Assembly: GCA_903952205.1 (NCBI GenBank)
Contig: CAJBEZ010000037.1
Location: forward strand, 329,247 to 393,246
Reading direction: 5' to 3'
Source of the DNA: an uncultured Desulfomonile sp.
GTDB taxonomy: Bacteria > Desulfobacterota > Desulfomonilia > Desulfomonilales > Desulfomonilaceae
Length of the DNA stretch: 64,000 nucleotides
Position numbers and translations under genes: made by a program. Numbering within the stretch: the stretch's first letter is position 1; each line of letters opens with the position of its first letter. Positions 33,461-42,456 of the stretch are shown one piece after another. The notes beneath the pieces are model-generated. The model saw only the letters and a program-made list of their open reading frames with translations. It had not been told where the DNA came from and did no database searches.

Positions 33461-34657
33461 CTAGAATGCTCTTATAAACAGGTTGAATATATCTGTATCT
33501 TCAAGAACTCTTGGGTTGTAACTTATCTGGCTGTCTCCAGCCGCAAGTTCTACCAGACCCGCTAGTTCTCCGGGATCAGTTGGAAGACTGAAGTCTTTTA
33601 GCGTGTCTGCAAGACCTATATCCATCTTCAGCTTCTTGATAACGTCCACACACGCCGTAGCCTTCACGTGGTCTGGTTCATTCTCTTTAGAAACGCCCAG
33701 CGCCTGAGAAATCATAGAATATCTCTCTGGAACTTCCGATGCGTTGAACTCCATGACCAAAGGCAGCATAATCGCATTAGCGAGACCATGAGGGATCGAA
33801 TAAAGAGCGCCCAATGCGTGCGCCAGCGCATGCGCAGCTCCTGTCATTGCGTTGCAGAAACACATGCCCGCTAGTGTCGCCGCTATCAACATTTGTCCTC
33901 TTGCTTCGATGTTCTCTGGTTCCTGAACCGCAAGCGGAAGGGCCTGATGAATCATTCGAATTGCATGTAATCCCAGCGCGTCGGAAATCGGCTGCGCCGC
34001 AGTCGAAGTAACACCTTCGATAGCGTGAGTAAGAGCGTCCATTCCAGTGAATGCCGTTATTTTTGCCGGGAGCAGGATGGTAAGTTCTGGATCCAGAATT
34101 GCTATATCAGCATTGCAATATGGGTGTGTGACTGAAAGTTTCGCCTGTGATGAGTTGTCCATCACGACTAGAACATTGGTAACTTCGCATCCTGTTCCAG
34201 CGGTGGTAGGTATCGCTATATGAGGCGCCAAAGGCGCTGCGTCTTCCCAAAGGGCGGCTTGATCGGCCAGAGGTTTGAAATCAATCAACCCTTTTCCTAG
34301 AAGGATATTTACAGCTTTTGCCGTATCAAGAACACTCCCACCTCCGACAGCAATCAAAGAATCGGCACGAGTGTCATTGTACATCCGAGTCGCTTCATTG
34401 ATATTTTCAATCCTGGCGTCTTGAACGATATTATCAAAGAGTCCAGCAGGTCGAACTCCGGACTTTTCGAGCGCTTCAACAACCTGTTGGGCGACGCCGG
34501 CCTTGACCAGGCCTTTATCAGTTAAGATCAGAGGTCTGTCTGCGTTCATTTGTCCGAGCTCAAAAGCGATTTCGGACCTTGCGCCTGGTGAATAAAGTAT
34601 TCTTCCTCTGTTGACCCAAGTGAAGAATGGATCAAATTGTGGCAGATGGAAAGCCAT
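33461..34657 (-). CDS. Iron-containing alcohol dehydrogenase
   Basis: A 398-residue group III (Fe-dependent) alcohol dehydrogenase. NAD(P)-binding GGGSVLDTAKAV is near residue 107 and PTTAGTGCEVTNV near 152. Metal ligands are expected from ADIAILDP, MDALTHAIEG, ALAHALG and SIPHGLANA, all present. It would interconvert an alcohol and an aldehyde, feeding or draining the AOR encoded downstream. The ATG at 34657 has an AGGAGGTCG site. It is the first gene of the ADH-SCP2-AOR-MoaD operon. Confidence 0.92.
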   Translation of the reverse strand: MAFHLPQFDPFFTWVNRGRILYSPGARSEIAFELGQMNADRPLILTDKGLVKAGVAQQVVEALEKSGVRPAGLFDNIVQDARIENINEATRMYNDTRADSLIAVGGGSVLDTAKAVNILLGKGLIDFKPLADQAALWEDAAPLAPHIAIPTTAGTGCEVTNVLVVMDNSSQAKLSVTHPYCNADIAILDPELTILLPAKITAFTGMDALTHAIEGVTSTAAQPISDALGLHAIRMIHQALPLAVQEPENIEARGQMLIAATLAGMCFCNAMTGAAHALAHALGALYSIPHGLANAIMLPLVMEFNASEVPERYSMISQALGVSKENEPDHVKATACVDVIKKLKMDIGLADTLKDFSLPTDPGELAGLVELAAGDSQISYNPRVLEDTDIFNLFIRAF

Positions 34658-35065
34658 AGGATTTATGCGACCTCCTAACCCAATGACGTGAATCCCCGGC
34701 TTTTGGCGGGGAGATTTCCAGATATTTTACCTCATGGTAGAATGGGAGCAAACCTTCCAGAACCAGTCAAAATAATTTCTGGAAAGTTACGAATAAAGAC
34801 CGCTTGAGCCTAAACTAGACGATCTAGGATTGCAAGTATCATGTTGCCCCAATTCTGAGACACCCAGTAAAGTAAATTTGCAAAGCCATGATTAAATGTA
34901 TGTGCGATGAGTCTTTCAGGCCAGGTGAAACCAGAGACTCATTTCTGAACAGGCAAATCTATTCAATGAGAAGGAGTCCCTTCAAACGTTTATTGATGAA
35001 GTAAGGCCTTGAGGCTAAAAGGAATTTTCTATTCAATTATATAGGGCGCCGGTCGAGTTGATTGC
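34658..35065. other. 408-bp intergenic region with two hairpins upstream of the ADH operon
   Basis: On the minus strand, leading into the alcohol dehydrogenase, there are two inverted repeats: arms at 34755-34762/34777-34784, and a GC-rich hairpin (TCCCCG at 34693-34698, CGGGGA at 34707-34712) just before the ribosome-binding site. A minus-strand TTGACT lies between the first pair of arms but has no convincing -10. I tried to match a molybdenum/tungsten-cofactor riboswitch and could not. The rest of the spacer, toward 35065, shows nothing. Confidence 0.45.
34755..34784 (-). promoter_or_regulatory. Inverted repeat upstream of ADH operon
   Basis: Perfect 8-base arms, TTCCAGAA and TTCTGGAA, flank a 14-base loop about 100 bases upstream of the alcohol dehydrogenase start. 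It could be an operator or an RNA stem. No known regulator consensus was matched. Confidence 0.35.
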
Positions 35066-36109
35066 TTACTCGTCATCCTTTTCCAGCCTGGCAGTGCCGG
35101 AGTTCTTCGATTTTAGCTCAAACTCTTGAAGTCTGAAGGGGTTTGAATTAATTGAGCCAGGCGCAACATTAGTGACTTCCTGTTTTGTCTTACTATCAGA
35201 GCCCCATGAGTACTTCTGGGCAGGGACTTTTGACGCTTCCCCTGGAACAACGGATTTTCTAGGACCGACAGAGGAAGATTCGTCATCTCTCCGAGCGCTT
35301 GACATATTTGTCGAATCATTTTGATCGGATTCCACGAGCTTGAATTTCTTTATGATTCCATTGGAACCGCTGATTGAAGCGTTTTGAACCGTAAGATCGT
35401 TGAGGTTCAAGTCCACCACTATTCGGAATGTTTGGGATGGAACCTTCTTGTTCTGAAGCTCGACTAAAAGGAGGCTATTGGTAACCAGTGATTGTTTGAC
35501 TTCAAAGCTGGAATTCTCGATTTTGTCCTCTGCGGCCGGTCGACCCGGCACTGAAGATTGAACAGGAACGGGAGCAGAAACAGCCCTGTTAACGGCGTCC
35601 TTTTTGTTTACTGTCGGTTGTTTTGGGCGTAAAGCCTGAGGGACATTAGGTTTCGGTGTTGGTTCACGACTCGCGTTTCCCTGAATTGTTCGGAGATCCG
35701 TGGGAACGTTGCCTAGAGCCACGACTGCCAGATTTCCGCGTCTTTCTACCATAAATGGAGGAACCGGGTATTCTCCAAAATCTATGACTAGTCTTGCCCT
35801 TCGATCATTCTTGCCCAATCGGATTTCATTTATTGGGGGTTTGTCGACTTTGATTCTCAGAGGAACTTTCCCTAGCCCCGTGGTCTCAAAATCTATTACC
35901 AAACGATAGGGATTCTGGAACGCAAACGCCGTATGATTCCCCAAATCCTTGTCACCCTCTATGGTAATCTGTTTCTGATCCGGTGAAACCTGGACCCGGT
36001 TTATAACGGCCGTATCCAAATCTTGGGCCTTAGCGAAACCAATCATCAATGGCAGAGCGGTAATCACAAGAAGGATGTTTTTTAAAATGGGAGAAGCTCT
36101 AAAAAACAT
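35066..36109 (-). CDS. Secreted AMIN-domain protein
   Basis: A 347-residue exported protein. The signal peptide (MFFRAS then a hydrophobic core, cleaved near GFAKAQ) supports the ATG at 36109; the frame also opens at a GTG at 36178. Residues about 30-130 form an AMIN domain (HTAFAFQNPYRLVIDFE, RLGKNDRRARLVIDFGEYP), a beta fold that places proteins such as PilQ and AmiC at peptidoglycan. The rest is Pro/Ser/Lys-rich, low complexity and probably disordered, with a second AMIN-like strand set near 215-280. No enzyme or secretin domain is present, so a scaffold role at the cell wall is likely. Confidence 0.8.
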   Translation of the reverse strand: MFFRASPILKNILLVITALPLMIGFAKAQDLDTAVINRVQVSPDQKQITIEGDKDLGNHTAFAFQNPYRLVIDFETTGLGKVPLRIKVDKPPINEIRLGKNDRRARLVIDFGEYPVPPFMVERRGNLAVVALGNVPTDLRTIQGNASREPTPKPNVPQALRPKQPTVNKKDAVNRAVSAPVPVQSSVPGRPAAEDKIENSSFEVKQSLVTNSLLLVELQNKKVPSQTFRIVVDLNLNDLTVQNASISGSNGIIKKFKLVESDQNDSTNMSSARRDDESSSVGPRKSVVPGEASKVPAQKYSWGSDSKTKQEVTNVAPGSINSNPFRLQEFELKSKNSGTARLEKDDE

Positions 36110-36217
36110 GTTCGTAAATCCTTTTAAACTCGAAATGAATTTTTTCGTAAGAATCATCAGGCTTTTTATGAAACACACTTGACATTATGATCCTGGTCGG
36201 ATTTTATACAGACTCAC

Positions 36218-36233
36218 ACTATCACAAGATAGT
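36218..36233. promoter_or_regulatory. Inverted repeat in the AMIN/rhodanese divergent spacer
   Basis: ACTATC (36218-36223) and GATAGT (36228-36233) flank ACAA, with further partial symmetry outside (CACA and TGTG). It lies between divergent genes, some 100 bases from each, so it could control either. The remainder of the spacer is very AT-rich, with possible -10 boxes before 36337 but no clear -35. Confidence 0.35.
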
Positions 36234-36336
36234 AGCTGTGTCAAAAAATAACATCAAAATAAGACAATAGCAAATATATATGATTTAGAAAGTTAATTAT
36301 AATATATAATCTATTGATATTAGATAGGAAGCTATA

Positions 36337-36828
36337 ATGGTAAACTTAAGTTTGCTGATTCTCAAGGCTGCAATGATCGCTTCATCGTGTCTAATAATTG
36401 GGTTGGGTTCGAATCTGATTCGAGCAAGACACATTCCCTGGTTCTACGCCCAGGCGTCAGAGATTACAGTGTCAGGCCAGAAAATTCCTTTCGTAACGAT
36501 TGAAGAAGCTGAAAATTTGATCAACGACCCATTAGCCGTATTTATCGACACTAGGGAAGAAAAGGATTACATGCTCGGGCACGTTTCAGGGGCGTTGTTT
36601 CTCTCTCCAGAGGAGAAGGAAAACAGGTTTCCTGGCATTGAACCTTTGATCACTCCTAACATGAAACTTATTTTGTATTGTTACGGACCAGAGTGTGACA
36701 TGGCTGAAAAAGTTTCCGCTTTTCTGATCAACTTTGGATATACAAACATTGTGATCATGAATGAAGGTTACGCCGCATGGGAAAAAAAGGGACTTGCAAC
36801 TGAGAAGTCAAGCCGGTCAAAGAGGTAG
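36337..36828 (+). CDS. Membrane-anchored rhodanese-domain protein
   Basis: A 163-residue protein with an N-terminal hydrophobic anchor (about 6-25) and a C-terminal rhodanese domain at about 50-155. AVFIDTREEKDYMLGHVSGA is the standard rhodanese start, and the active-site loop is YCYGPECD, with the catalytic Cys in the YC pair. The domain would lie in the periplasm or be surface anchored. It is followed 15 bases later by a MauE/DoxX-type membrane protein, a pairing also seen in other Desulfobacterota. GATAGGAAGC precedes the ATG. Confidence 0.88.
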   Translation: MVNLSLLILKAAMIASSCLIIGLGSNLIRARHIPWFYAQASEITVSGQKIPFVTIEEAENLINDPLAVFIDTREEKDYMLGHVSGALFLSPEEKENRFPGIEPLITPNMKLILYCYGPECDMAEKVSAFLINFGYTNIVIMNEGYAAWEKKGLATEKSSRSKR

Positions 36829-36843
36829 GAAGGATATGATTAA

Positions 36844-37284
36844 ATGAGGTGGATCACATTGATGTCCAGACTTGTTGTGGGCTTCCTGTTTATATACGCC
36901 AGCGTCTACAAGATATTGGATCCTGGAGAGTTTGCCGGCTCAATCAGAAATTATGGCCTTATCCCGCCAGTGTTCAGCAATCTGGTTGCGTTGACTCTTC
37001 CGTGGTTGGAATTGGTAAGTGGGGCCTTTTTGATATTGGGAATACAGACGAGAGCGTCGGCGTTGCTGACGTCGTTAATGATGCTGGTTTTTCTTGGGGT
37101 TATTATCTATGCTTACGCTATAGGTCTTGATATAGATTGCGGTTGTTTTTCTTCCTCAACGGAATCAACTGGACGGATTGGGCTGTTCCATATATTCAGA
37201 GACATAGCGGTGGCGTTATTGTCATTTTGGGTCCTGGTGTTTGACAAAGGGGAGTTTAGAATTGTTTCTGCGTTTCGCCTATGA
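36844..37284 (+). CDS. MauE/DoxX-family membrane protein
   Basis: A 146-residue protein with four transmembrane segments. MauE-like features are FLFIYASVYKILDPGEFAGSI, YGLIPP and the loop DIDCGCFSS, whose cysteine pair is thought to take part in thiol-disulfide chemistry in MauE proteins. Together with the rhodanese upstream it suggests a periplasmic thiol or sulfur relay. It is the second gene of a four-gene operon. Confidence 0.87.
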   Translation: MRWITLMSRLVVGFLFIYASVYKILDPGEFAGSIRNYGLIPPVFSNLVALTLPWLELVSGAFLILGIQTRASALLTSLMMLVFLGVIIYAYAIGLDIDCGCFSSSTESTGRIGLFHIFRDIAVALLSFWVLVFDKGEFRIVSAFRL

Positions 37285-37295
37285 GGTGGGCCGAT

Positions 37296-37760
37296 ATGAA
37301 TGTTGAGCAATCAATCGGGAAGTTTGAAAGATTTGTCAGTTATGCTCTCATGATCATGATGGGTATTGTAATATTGTTGGCGCTCCTGGATGTTGGTTGG
37401 CTTATCATGATGGACATTGTCACCCCTCCGATTCTAATTCTGGATACCAATGAACTCCTTGATTTGTTTGGTATGTTTTTATTGGTCCTTATTGGACTGG
37501 AATTGCTGGAGACTATATACTCGTTCCACGAAAAACGAGTCATAAGAGCTGAAATCATCCTTGTAGTAGCCCTGATCGCATTGGCCAGGAAAATAATTAT
37601 TCTTGACGAAACCAAACTTTCCAGCCTGACTTTCCTTGACATTGGGATCCTGATGTTCGCTTTGGCCGGGGCTTACTTTCTGTTGAAGCTTGCCGGGGAA
37701 CGCTTTCAAGCTAAGAATTTCATCACCGCCAATCCGCCTAATGAACCGAAAATCAAATGA
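37296..37760 (+). CDS. PsiE-like membrane protein
   Basis: A 154-residue protein with about four transmembrane segments and a charged centre (EKRVIRAEIILVVALIALARK), which matches the phosphate-starvation-inducible PsiE family. The function of the family is not established. The ATG at 37296 has GAGG about 9 bases upstream; an ATG at 37281 overlapping the previous stop is an alternative. It overlaps the next gene by 4 bases (ATGA). Confidence 0.8.
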   Translation: MNVEQSIGKFERFVSYALMIMMGIVILLALLDVGWLIMMDIVTPPILILDTNELLDLFGMFLLVLIGLELLETIYSFHEKRVIRAEIILVVALIALARKIIILDETKLSSLTFLDIGILMFALAGAYFLLKLAGERFQAKNFITANPPNEPKIK

Positions 37761-38719
37761 AATTGTTGGTGACCATAGATGTCGAAGAAGAAGGTTTGTT
37801 TAGCGGGAAGTACCCTCGGGAAGAATCCTCAGCTTCCAATGTGTTTGAGTTGGACGCTCTCGATTCGGTGTTTCTTGAACTAAACGTTAGGCCAACCCTT
37901 ATGGTTTCATATCAAGTGGCAAACAAGGACAAATCCCTGAAGAAAATTGTTAGTCTTAAGGACAAATGGAAGGCTGAAGTAGGGGCGCACCTTCACCATT
38001 GGAACACTCCTCCAATTGTCTTTGATGAAATTCCGCAGCCGACACCCTCAGAATTGATGTCTGTAGATCTTTTGGAGGCGAAGGCCAGTTCATTGTTCGA
38101 GTCACTGTCCAATGGAAAATCGAAACCCACTTCTTTTCGGATGGGTCGTTTTAATCTGGGCCCAAAAATGTTCCAGGTTCTGGAACGAATGGGAGTAAAA
38201 GTTGACAGTAGCATTTCGCCGTTAAGAAAATCGTATGGTGGAGCCGATCACTTGATGGCTCCGCCGGACCCATACTTTCCAAACCCGCTGGATCCAAGGG
38301 AAAAGGGAAAATCGTCGGTGCTGGAAGCGCCCGTCACAATACTACCAATATTCAGGGGAGTTGGTAAGTGTTTGGATTTGTTGTCGAGAACCGGATGTTT
38401 CCCGGAAAAGGCTACCGAATGGCTGGCCATGAACGTCGCGTCAATTGCGATTCAGCCGGCATGGGTCAACCTAAATGTTGTAAAAACGGGAGTTAGGCTG
38501 CACAGGGCAAGAGGAGGAGAATGTCTGACAATTTTCTTCCATTCATCCGAACTTGTACCTGGCATGAATCCTCTCAATCCCACTAAAGAAGCTGTTCAAG
38601 ATTTTATAAAGAATTTAAAAACCTTCATACGGTGGCTACAGACTCGATATGAAGCGAAATCCTACACTCTTTCCGAACTGTATCCTGTTTACGAAGGTCA
38701 AAGAGTCATATCGGAATAA
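37757..38719 (+). CDS. Polysaccharide-deacetylase-like (NodB/WalW-type) protein
   Basis: A 320-residue protein of the polysaccharide-deacetylase superfamily. The strand carrying the acidic pair is LLVTIDVEEEG near the N-terminus. GAHLHHW (about 76-82) gives the metal histidines, and FRMGRFNLGPKMFQVLERMG is a typical later motif. FHSSELVPG near 258 supplies the last His. There is no signal peptide, so it is probably cytoplasmic, like WalW proteins linked to surface glycan loci. It overlaps the PsiE-like gene by 4 bases. Confidence 0.82.
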   Translation: MKLLVTIDVEEEGLFSGKYPREESSASNVFELDALDSVFLELNVRPTLMVSYQVANKDKSLKKIVSLKDKWKAEVGAHLHHWNTPPIVFDEIPQPTPSELMSVDLLEAKASSLFESLSNGKSKPTSFRMGRFNLGPKMFQVLERMGVKVDSSISPLRKSYGGADHLMAPPDPYFPNPLDPREKGKSSVLEAPVTILPIFRGVGKCLDLLSRTGCFPEKATEWLAMNVASIAIQPAWVNLNVVKTGVRLHRARGGECLTIFFHSSELVPGMNPLNPTKEAVQDFIKNLKTFIRWLQTRYEAKSYTLSELYPVYEGQRVISE

Positions 38720-38742
38720 TAACAATAAGATTCACCGACTTT

Positions 38743-39414
38743 TCAATCTGAAGCGCTTTCCTGGATTCGCGCGAGATCGGCTTCCCTCCCAATCATGACA
38801 AGTATGTCGCTAGGTTTCACAATAAAATCCGGGCCTGGCAGGAAGACGAATCTGGTCGGGATAAGTTCCTTTACCGCTATGACAAAAACGCCGAAACGTT
38901 CCCGTAACTTGAGTTCCTTCAAGTTTTTCCCATGAAATGAGTCAGGAACCCCAACGTCCATGACTTCAAAATCTTCAGCAAGCGGTATGAAATCGAGTAA
39001 ATTTGGGTTAATAATCTGCGCAGCTACTCGTTTTGCTGTTTCTCTCTCTGGAAAGATAGTCTCGGTGGCTCCTACGGCTCTCAGAATAGTGGCGTGATCT
39101 TCGCTGACCGCTTTCGCCCGTATCTTTTTAATTCCAATTTTCTTGAGATGGAGAGTGCAGAGAATGCTGGCTTCCATGCTTTCGCCAAGGCTTACAATAG
39201 CTTCATCGAAATCCGGAGTAATTACCGAATTCAACCCGGCAAAATCTTTTGCGTCCAAAATTCTGGCGCGTTGAACTTCATCCACTATTGAATTTACTCG
39301 AATTTCATCATTATCCAGAGCAATAACTTCAGCGAATTTTGCCAGTTCTCTGGCGAGTTCGCTGCCAAACTGGCCCAGGCCAATGACACATATAAGTTTG
39401 GTAGACCTTTTCAT
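38743..39414 (-). CDS. ktrA: Potassium uptake regulator KtrA/TrkA
   Basis: A 223-residue RCK protein. Residues 1-130 form the RCK_N Rossmann domain (ICVIGLGQFGSELARELA, then acidic D34 in VIALDNDE, which selects NAD(H) or ATP). About 145-220 form the RCK_C/TrkA-C domain. It gates the membrane partner encoded upstream, with which it overlaps by 4 bases (ATGA). Ligand control by nucleotides and c-di-AMP is known in the family, but not shown by this sequence. Confidence 0.92.
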   Translation of the reverse strand: MKRSTKLICVIGLGQFGSELARELAKFAEVIALDNDEIRVNSIVDEVQRARILDAKDFAGLNSVITPDFDEAIVSLGESMEASILCTLHLKKIGIKKIRAKAVSEDHATILRAVGATETIFPERETAKRVAAQIINPNLLDFIPLAEDFEVMDVGVPDSFHGKNLKELKLRERFGVFVIAVKELIPTRFVFLPGPDFIVKPSDILVMIGREADLARIQESASD

Positions 39415-40784
39415 CCAATCATTACTGTCCCTTCAGGATATCTAACTCTAACCGTAGTTTTTGGAACCATCCAGAGAGCAATACTTAAAGGCCCAAGTCT
39501 ACCAATAAACATGGTGCTTACCAACCACAATTTTCCGTAGACAGAAAGGTTTGGCGTCAGTCCAGTGGACAGGCCAACTGTTCCAAATGCCGACACCTGC
39601 TCGAAGATCAAACTTAAAGAATCGACCTTAAGTTTGGACTCTGTAGTCAACAATATCAATACGCCGATTATATTCCAGAATAAAGCCAAAGCCATCAGGA
39701 TGTCAGTTTTACTCACAAGTTCGTGTGACAACCGCCTGTCTCCCAGTCGGACATCACTTTTTCCGCGCAAACCTGCCACCAGCCTGGCGCAATATATGGC
39801 CACCGATGAAGTCTTGACACCCCCTGCGCACGATCCAGGGGACCCACCAATGAACATTAGAATAATGAGAATAAATATAGAGGCGGAAGGAAGTCTTGCT
39901 ATGTCGACAGAATTGAAACCCGCAGTGCGCGCAGTAACAGACTGAAAGAGTCCTCCTACGATCTTTTCTACCCAGGAATTTTCATCAGGGGTCAGCCCGA
40001 ATCCGATCAAGAGAAAGGTCCCGCCGACAACCAAAACTGTTGATACCCACAACACAACCCGGGAATGGAGTGAAAAAGCTCTGGGCTTAGAGGCAGTCTG
40101 GTCAATTGAGGAACCCCTGAGACCAGACCAAATTTCATGTAATACTGAAAAACCAAGTCCTCCAAGTATAATGAGAGCCATTATTACGAAAAGCACTCCA
40201 TAGTTATCTCGCAATCCCACTAAATTGTCGCTCCTGAGCGAAAAACCGGCATTGCAAAAAGCCGACACGGAATGGAATATTGCAGAGAAGAAAGCTTGGG
40301 CAGGATCCATAGATTGGGATAGAAAGAAAACTAGAAAAATCACACCAAATCCTTCTATGGCGAAAGTCAACGCAATAATGGTCTTAAAAGCCTTGTGGAA
40401 CTGGCTTGCCAGGTCCTTCTGGAAAAGCGTTTCCTGAAGCGCCGCCTGAGATCGCAATGACATTCTTCGACCCAACGTTTGGAAAGCCAGGGCGGCAAAG
40501 GTCATAATTCCGAGTCCCCCTAACTGGATCAAGATCACAATTATAACCTGACCCAGAAAAGTAAAATCAGACCCGGTGTCAACAACCGTGAGCCCTGTAA
40601 CGCAAACTGCGGAGGTCGACGTGAAAAGCGCGTCCACGAAACTTACTCTGCCCGGATGAGCGGCCCATGGGGTTGTCAGCAAGATAGCGCCGATCAATAT
40701 AACAAAAGCGAATCCTCCGAATAACATGGTCTCTGGAGTCCACAACCTCGAGGCCAATGATATCAATTTTGATTTCAGTCCCAT
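39411..40784 (-). CDS. ktrB: Potassium channel-transporter subunit KtrB/TrkH
   Basis: A 457-residue polytopic protein with the four-fold M1-P-M2 architecture of the Trk/Ktr/HKT superfamily. P-loop segments are visible as STSAVCVTGLTVVDTG, SVSAFCNAGFSL, SVTARTAGFNSVD and QVSAFGTVGLSTG, each with the filter glycine. It mediates K+ uptake driven by Na+ or proton gradients. It is co-transcribed with the RCK regulator gene just downstream. The length matches KtrB more than the longer E. coli TrkH. Confidence 0.93.
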   Translation of the reverse strand: MGLKSKLISLASRLWTPETMLFGGFAFVILIGAILLTTPWAAHPGRVSFVDALFTSTSAVCVTGLTVVDTGSDFTFLGQVIIVILIQLGGLGIMTFAALAFQTLGRRMSLRSQAALQETLFQKDLASQFHKAFKTIIALTFAIEGFGVIFLVFFLSQSMDPAQAFFSAIFHSVSAFCNAGFSLRSDNLVGLRDNYGVLFVIMALIILGGLGFSVLHEIWSGLRGSSIDQTASKPRAFSLHSRVVLWVSTVLVVGGTFLLIGFGLTPDENSWVEKIVGGLFQSVTARTAGFNSVDIARLPSASIFILIILMFIGGSPGSCAGGVKTSSVAIYCARLVAGLRGKSDVRLGDRRLSHELVSKTDILMALALFWNIIGVLILLTTESKLKVDSLSLIFEQVSAFGTVGLSTGLTPNLSVYGKLWLVSTMFIGRLGPLSIALWMVPKTTVRVRYPEGTVMIG

Positions 40785-40936
40785 TAATTGTCCTGTAAAT
40801 GAAAATCAAATATAGTTCAAGAACCATGCGATTGAAAACGATATTGTAACAAATCCCGAGTCAATGATGTTCATATTAGTTTGTCCAAATCAATCACAAA
40901 TTGACACCCCAAGATTTAGATTCTAATGTGCATTTA

Positions 40937-42136
40937 ATGATTCCAAGAATAACAAGCGCACTGGGAATAATGTTGATACTGGGTTTCTGTTATGTAATTT
41001 CCAGTAACCGAAGAGTGATCGTTTGGCCGCAGATCTTCTGGGGGATCTTTCTGCAGTTCATGTTTGGAATACTCATTTTGAAAACTTATCCTGATATAGT
41101 GTTTCAATTCGCTCAGAGTGTTTTTGAGGGATTAAATTGGTACGCCTCAACCGGAGCTAAGTTCCTGTTTGGCGCCCTCACCGGCAATGTCGATTTCACT
41201 ATATTGTCCATGGGCGCAGTCATAATATTTGTCAGTTCTATTATGGGAATGCTTAATTACCTGCGGATATTGCCTGCGACGATGTACATTCTCGCGCGAG
41301 TAATGCAAAAAACCATGCGTACATCAGGCGCCGAGACAATGGCCGCCGCAATGTTCGTCATGATGGGCGTTGAGGTTGTGACTGCCCTCAAAAATGTTTT
41401 GGGAAGACTGACAAAGTCAGAGTTGTTCACAGTGATGACCTGTTTCATGTCTACCATAGCAGGCTCGGTAATGGCCGTATACGTAGGGGTTTTTGGCGCC
41501 AAAGCCGGACACATCTTTGCCGCAAGCGTGATGAACGCCCCAGCCGGTCTGGTCATATCCAAAATGCTCTTGCCGGAGACTTCGGCGCCGGAAACTCAGG
41601 GCGTATGGAGTTGGAGAAACATTACCTCAGGGGATCACAGTCTAGTCGAATCAGCGGCGAATGGAGCAATAGACGGCCTGAAACTAACCGCCACCATTGC
41701 AGCCGTTTTGTTGGCGTTTGTTTCGTTCATCAACATGATCAATGGGGGCCTTGGGTATCTCGGGACCTCTTTCGAGAATCTGGGAGGGTACCTTTTCGCA
41801 CCGGTGGCGTTTCTGCTCGGGACTCCATGGGAAGACTGCGCCAAGGCAGGAGAACTTCTTGCGTTGAAGACGTTTTTCAATGAATGGATAGCTTACAGCC
41901 ATCTCAAAATAATGGTCTCGGAAGGCTCAATCTCACCGCGTGGGACAATGATAATGACTTACGCCCTGTGTTCCTTTGCCAACTTTGGAAGTCTTGCCAT
42001 TTTGATCGGAGGACTGTCGGCTCTTGCCCCCGAAAGAAGATCCGAAATAGCGGGCTTGGGACTCAAATCTCTCCTGGCGGGTTTGCTTGCAGGATTCATG
42101 ACGGCTGCTATGGCCGGCTTCTTGCTGCAATCCTAG
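40937..42136 (+). CDS. NupC-family concentrative nucleoside transporter
   Basis: A 399-residue CNT/NupC transporter that imports nucleosides with protons or sodium. NupC motifs are seen as VWPQIFWGIFLQFMFGI, TMRTSGAETMAAAMFVMMG, NAPAGLVISKML and KTFFNEWIAYSHL. The last third has FANFGSLAILIGGL. The frame opens at a TTG at 40901. An ATG at 40937 gives the usual NupC N-terminus ahead of the first membrane helix, and a TTGACA (40901-40906) suggests promoter use upstream, so I prefer 40937. No ribosome-binding site is obvious for either. Confidence 0.9.
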   Translation: MIPRITSALGIMLILGFCYVISSNRRVIVWPQIFWGIFLQFMFGILILKTYPDIVFQFAQSVFEGLNWYASTGAKFLFGALTGNVDFTILSMGAVIIFVSSIMGMLNYLRILPATMYILARVMQKTMRTSGAETMAAAMFVMMGVEVVTALKNVLGRLTKSELFTVMTCFMSTIAGSVMAVYVGVFGAKAGHIFAASVMNAPAGLVISKMLLPETSAPETQGVWSWRNITSGDHSLVESAANGAIDGLKLTATIAAVLLAFVSFINMINGGLGYLGTSFENLGGYLFAPVAFLLGTPWEDCAKAGELLALKTFFNEWIAYSHLKIMVSEGSISPRGTMIMTYALCSFANFGSLAILIGGLSALAPERRSEIAGLGLKSLLAGLLAGFMTAAMAGFLLQS

Positions 42137-42456
42137 TCTACAACTCCAATCAGCATCTGGCCCAGAATTCCTTTCTTGAAAATGATCCTAGCGCCTGCCA
42201 GCATTTTGAACTTCGGGAATGCGATCTATGAAAATTTCCTGAATTCGGAATGGTTGGGTTTTATTCATCTATGGAACAAACATGAGGAGAACATGTCATT
42301 ATTATTAATAAATTTATCTGGCTGGAAGTTCTTTTAGCGCAGAAACCATTGCGGCGAAAAACGGTAATAAATGAAGCAATCACTTTAAAATAGACAACTA
42401 TCTATTGAGTATGATAATATTAATAGTGTGACATTATAATTTATTTGTAAACACAA
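42137..42456. other. 320-bp intergenic region upstream of the TPR genes
   Basis: The region is AT-rich, especially after 42290. It holds a candidate promoter at 42391-42418 and, at 42293-42337, a 14-codon frame with a good ribosome-binding site (GAGGAGAAC) that I do not accept as a gene. No RNA gene or repeat was seen. Confidence 0.5.
42391..42418 (+). promoter_or_regulatory. Sigma-70 promoter candidate for the TPR genes
   Basis: TAGACA (42391-42396, 5 of 6 to the -35 consensus) and GATAAT (42413-42418, 5 of 6 to the -10 consensus) are 16 bases apart. They lie about 40 bases before the first TPR gene. Confidence 0.5.

Noticed and set aside
34658..34800. Molybdenum/tungsten-cofactor riboswitch before the AOR operon
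   Set aside because: The hairpins there do not match the pattern of the known element closely enough to be called by eye; a covariance search would decide.
42293..42337. 14-codon frame with a strong ribosome-binding site (GAGGAGAAC)
   Set aside because: Too short and unconserved as far as can be judged, and it lies upstream of the promoter I find for the next gene, so it is not a leader of that transcript.
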